The translations under genes were made by a program, and so were the position numbers. From positions 124,001 to 188,000 of the forward strand of contig JAHCID010000005.1 in the NCBI GenBank assembly GCA_026129405.1: a stretch of DNA of 64,000 nt, in the 5' to 3' direction. Within the stretch, counting starts at the first letter, position 1; each line of letters starts with the position of its first letter. This DNA is from a bacterium (lineage in GTDB: Bacteria > Desulfobacterota > Binatia > DP-6). A model generated the notes under the pieces. The model was not told where the DNA came from and made no database searches. It saw only the letters and a program-made list of their open reading frames with translations. Of the stretch, positions 63,917-64,000 are shown piece by piece.

Positions 63917-64000
63917 CCGGACCGGAGGACATGTCCATGATCGAGGTAGCCACCGATTGCCCGTTGGACCGTGAGACGCTCCGCGAGTGTGTCCGGACCA
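63913..64000 (+). CDS. Partial gene at the window end, unknown
   Basis: Three in-frame starts are possible: GTG 63913 (GTGA overlap with the regulator stop), ATG 63931 and ATG 63937. GGAGG at 63924-63928 has the best spacing (8 bases) to ATG 63937. The visible product reads MIEVATDCPLDRETLRECVR and is open at the edge. Too short to identify; by context a chemotaxis or signalling protein. Confidence 0.5.
   Translation, partial: MTGPEDMSMIEVATDCPLDRETLRECVRT

Overview
The window is very GC-rich (well over 60% by eye) and densely coded on both strands. It comes from a Gram-negative, probably aerobic chromosome. Markers include lipobox lipoproteins, Tat and Sec signal peptides, a periplasmic amidase with an AMIN domain, CheX/CheY-type chemotaxis genes, a WS/DGAT acyltransferase and a PQQ-type sugar dehydrogenase. 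The Cys/Asp-rich extracellular proteins (CDDGDACT-type motifs, thrombospondin-3-like repeats) and the lipid/P450 content suggest a Binatota-, Myxococcota- or Desulfobacterota-like lineage. That placement is inference; no rRNA or marker tree was available.

Layout. 0-5.4 kb: wax-ester synthase, a lipoate-ligase-like protein, a GSDH-type dehydrogenase and a HEAT-repeat protein. 5.5-19.9 kb: ClpB with a possible heat-shock promoter, macro domain, small secreted and membrane proteins, tRNA-Ser(GCT), a coupled pair of large secreted proteins, a polar amino-acid ABC transporter with fused binding protein and permease, PhoD phosphatase, HD protein and acyltransferase. 19.9-22.7 kb: cytochrome P450 and HugZ-like FMN protein. 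22.7-26.8 kb: a decayed mobile zone beside tRNA-Arg(ACG). It holds a transposase remnant, a HicBA pair, a broken IS256-type element and an IS3-type element whose first 362 bp are repeated inverted at its other end. 26.9-32.2 kb: ASCH and VOC genes, methyltransferase, GT39-like and TMTC-like membrane proteins. 32.2-45 kb: L,D-transpeptidase coupled to a ClC-CBS protein, calcium-repeat protein, crotonase, lytic transglycosylase, CrtC-like protein and a giant metallophosphatase with 15 Cys-rich repeats. 45-54.4 kb: WD40 protein, M19 peptidase, a transaldolase/glucose-6-phosphate isomerase fusion lacking its catalytic residues, transketolase, DUF779 and a small ribbon-helix-helix gene. 54.6-62.3 kb: AMIN-amidase, tadA, galK, two tRNA-Ser, SRP RNA, dnaX-ybaB-recR and a tRNA-Asn(GTT) split by a group I intron. 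62.7-64 kb: cheX, a REC-STAS regulator and the start of another gene.

Most genes sit in short co-directional runs with 4-bp ATGA or GTGA overlaps. The strongest unusual items are the group I intron inside the tRNA-Asn anticodon, the transaldolase/isomerase pseudoenzyme next to an intact transketolase, the self-inverted IS3-type element, and the frame change in dnaX at its domain III/IV linker. Several other genes (HEAT, HD, crotonase, amidase) also need exactly one base added or removed to read through. That pattern points either to consensus indels in GC runs or to real decay.
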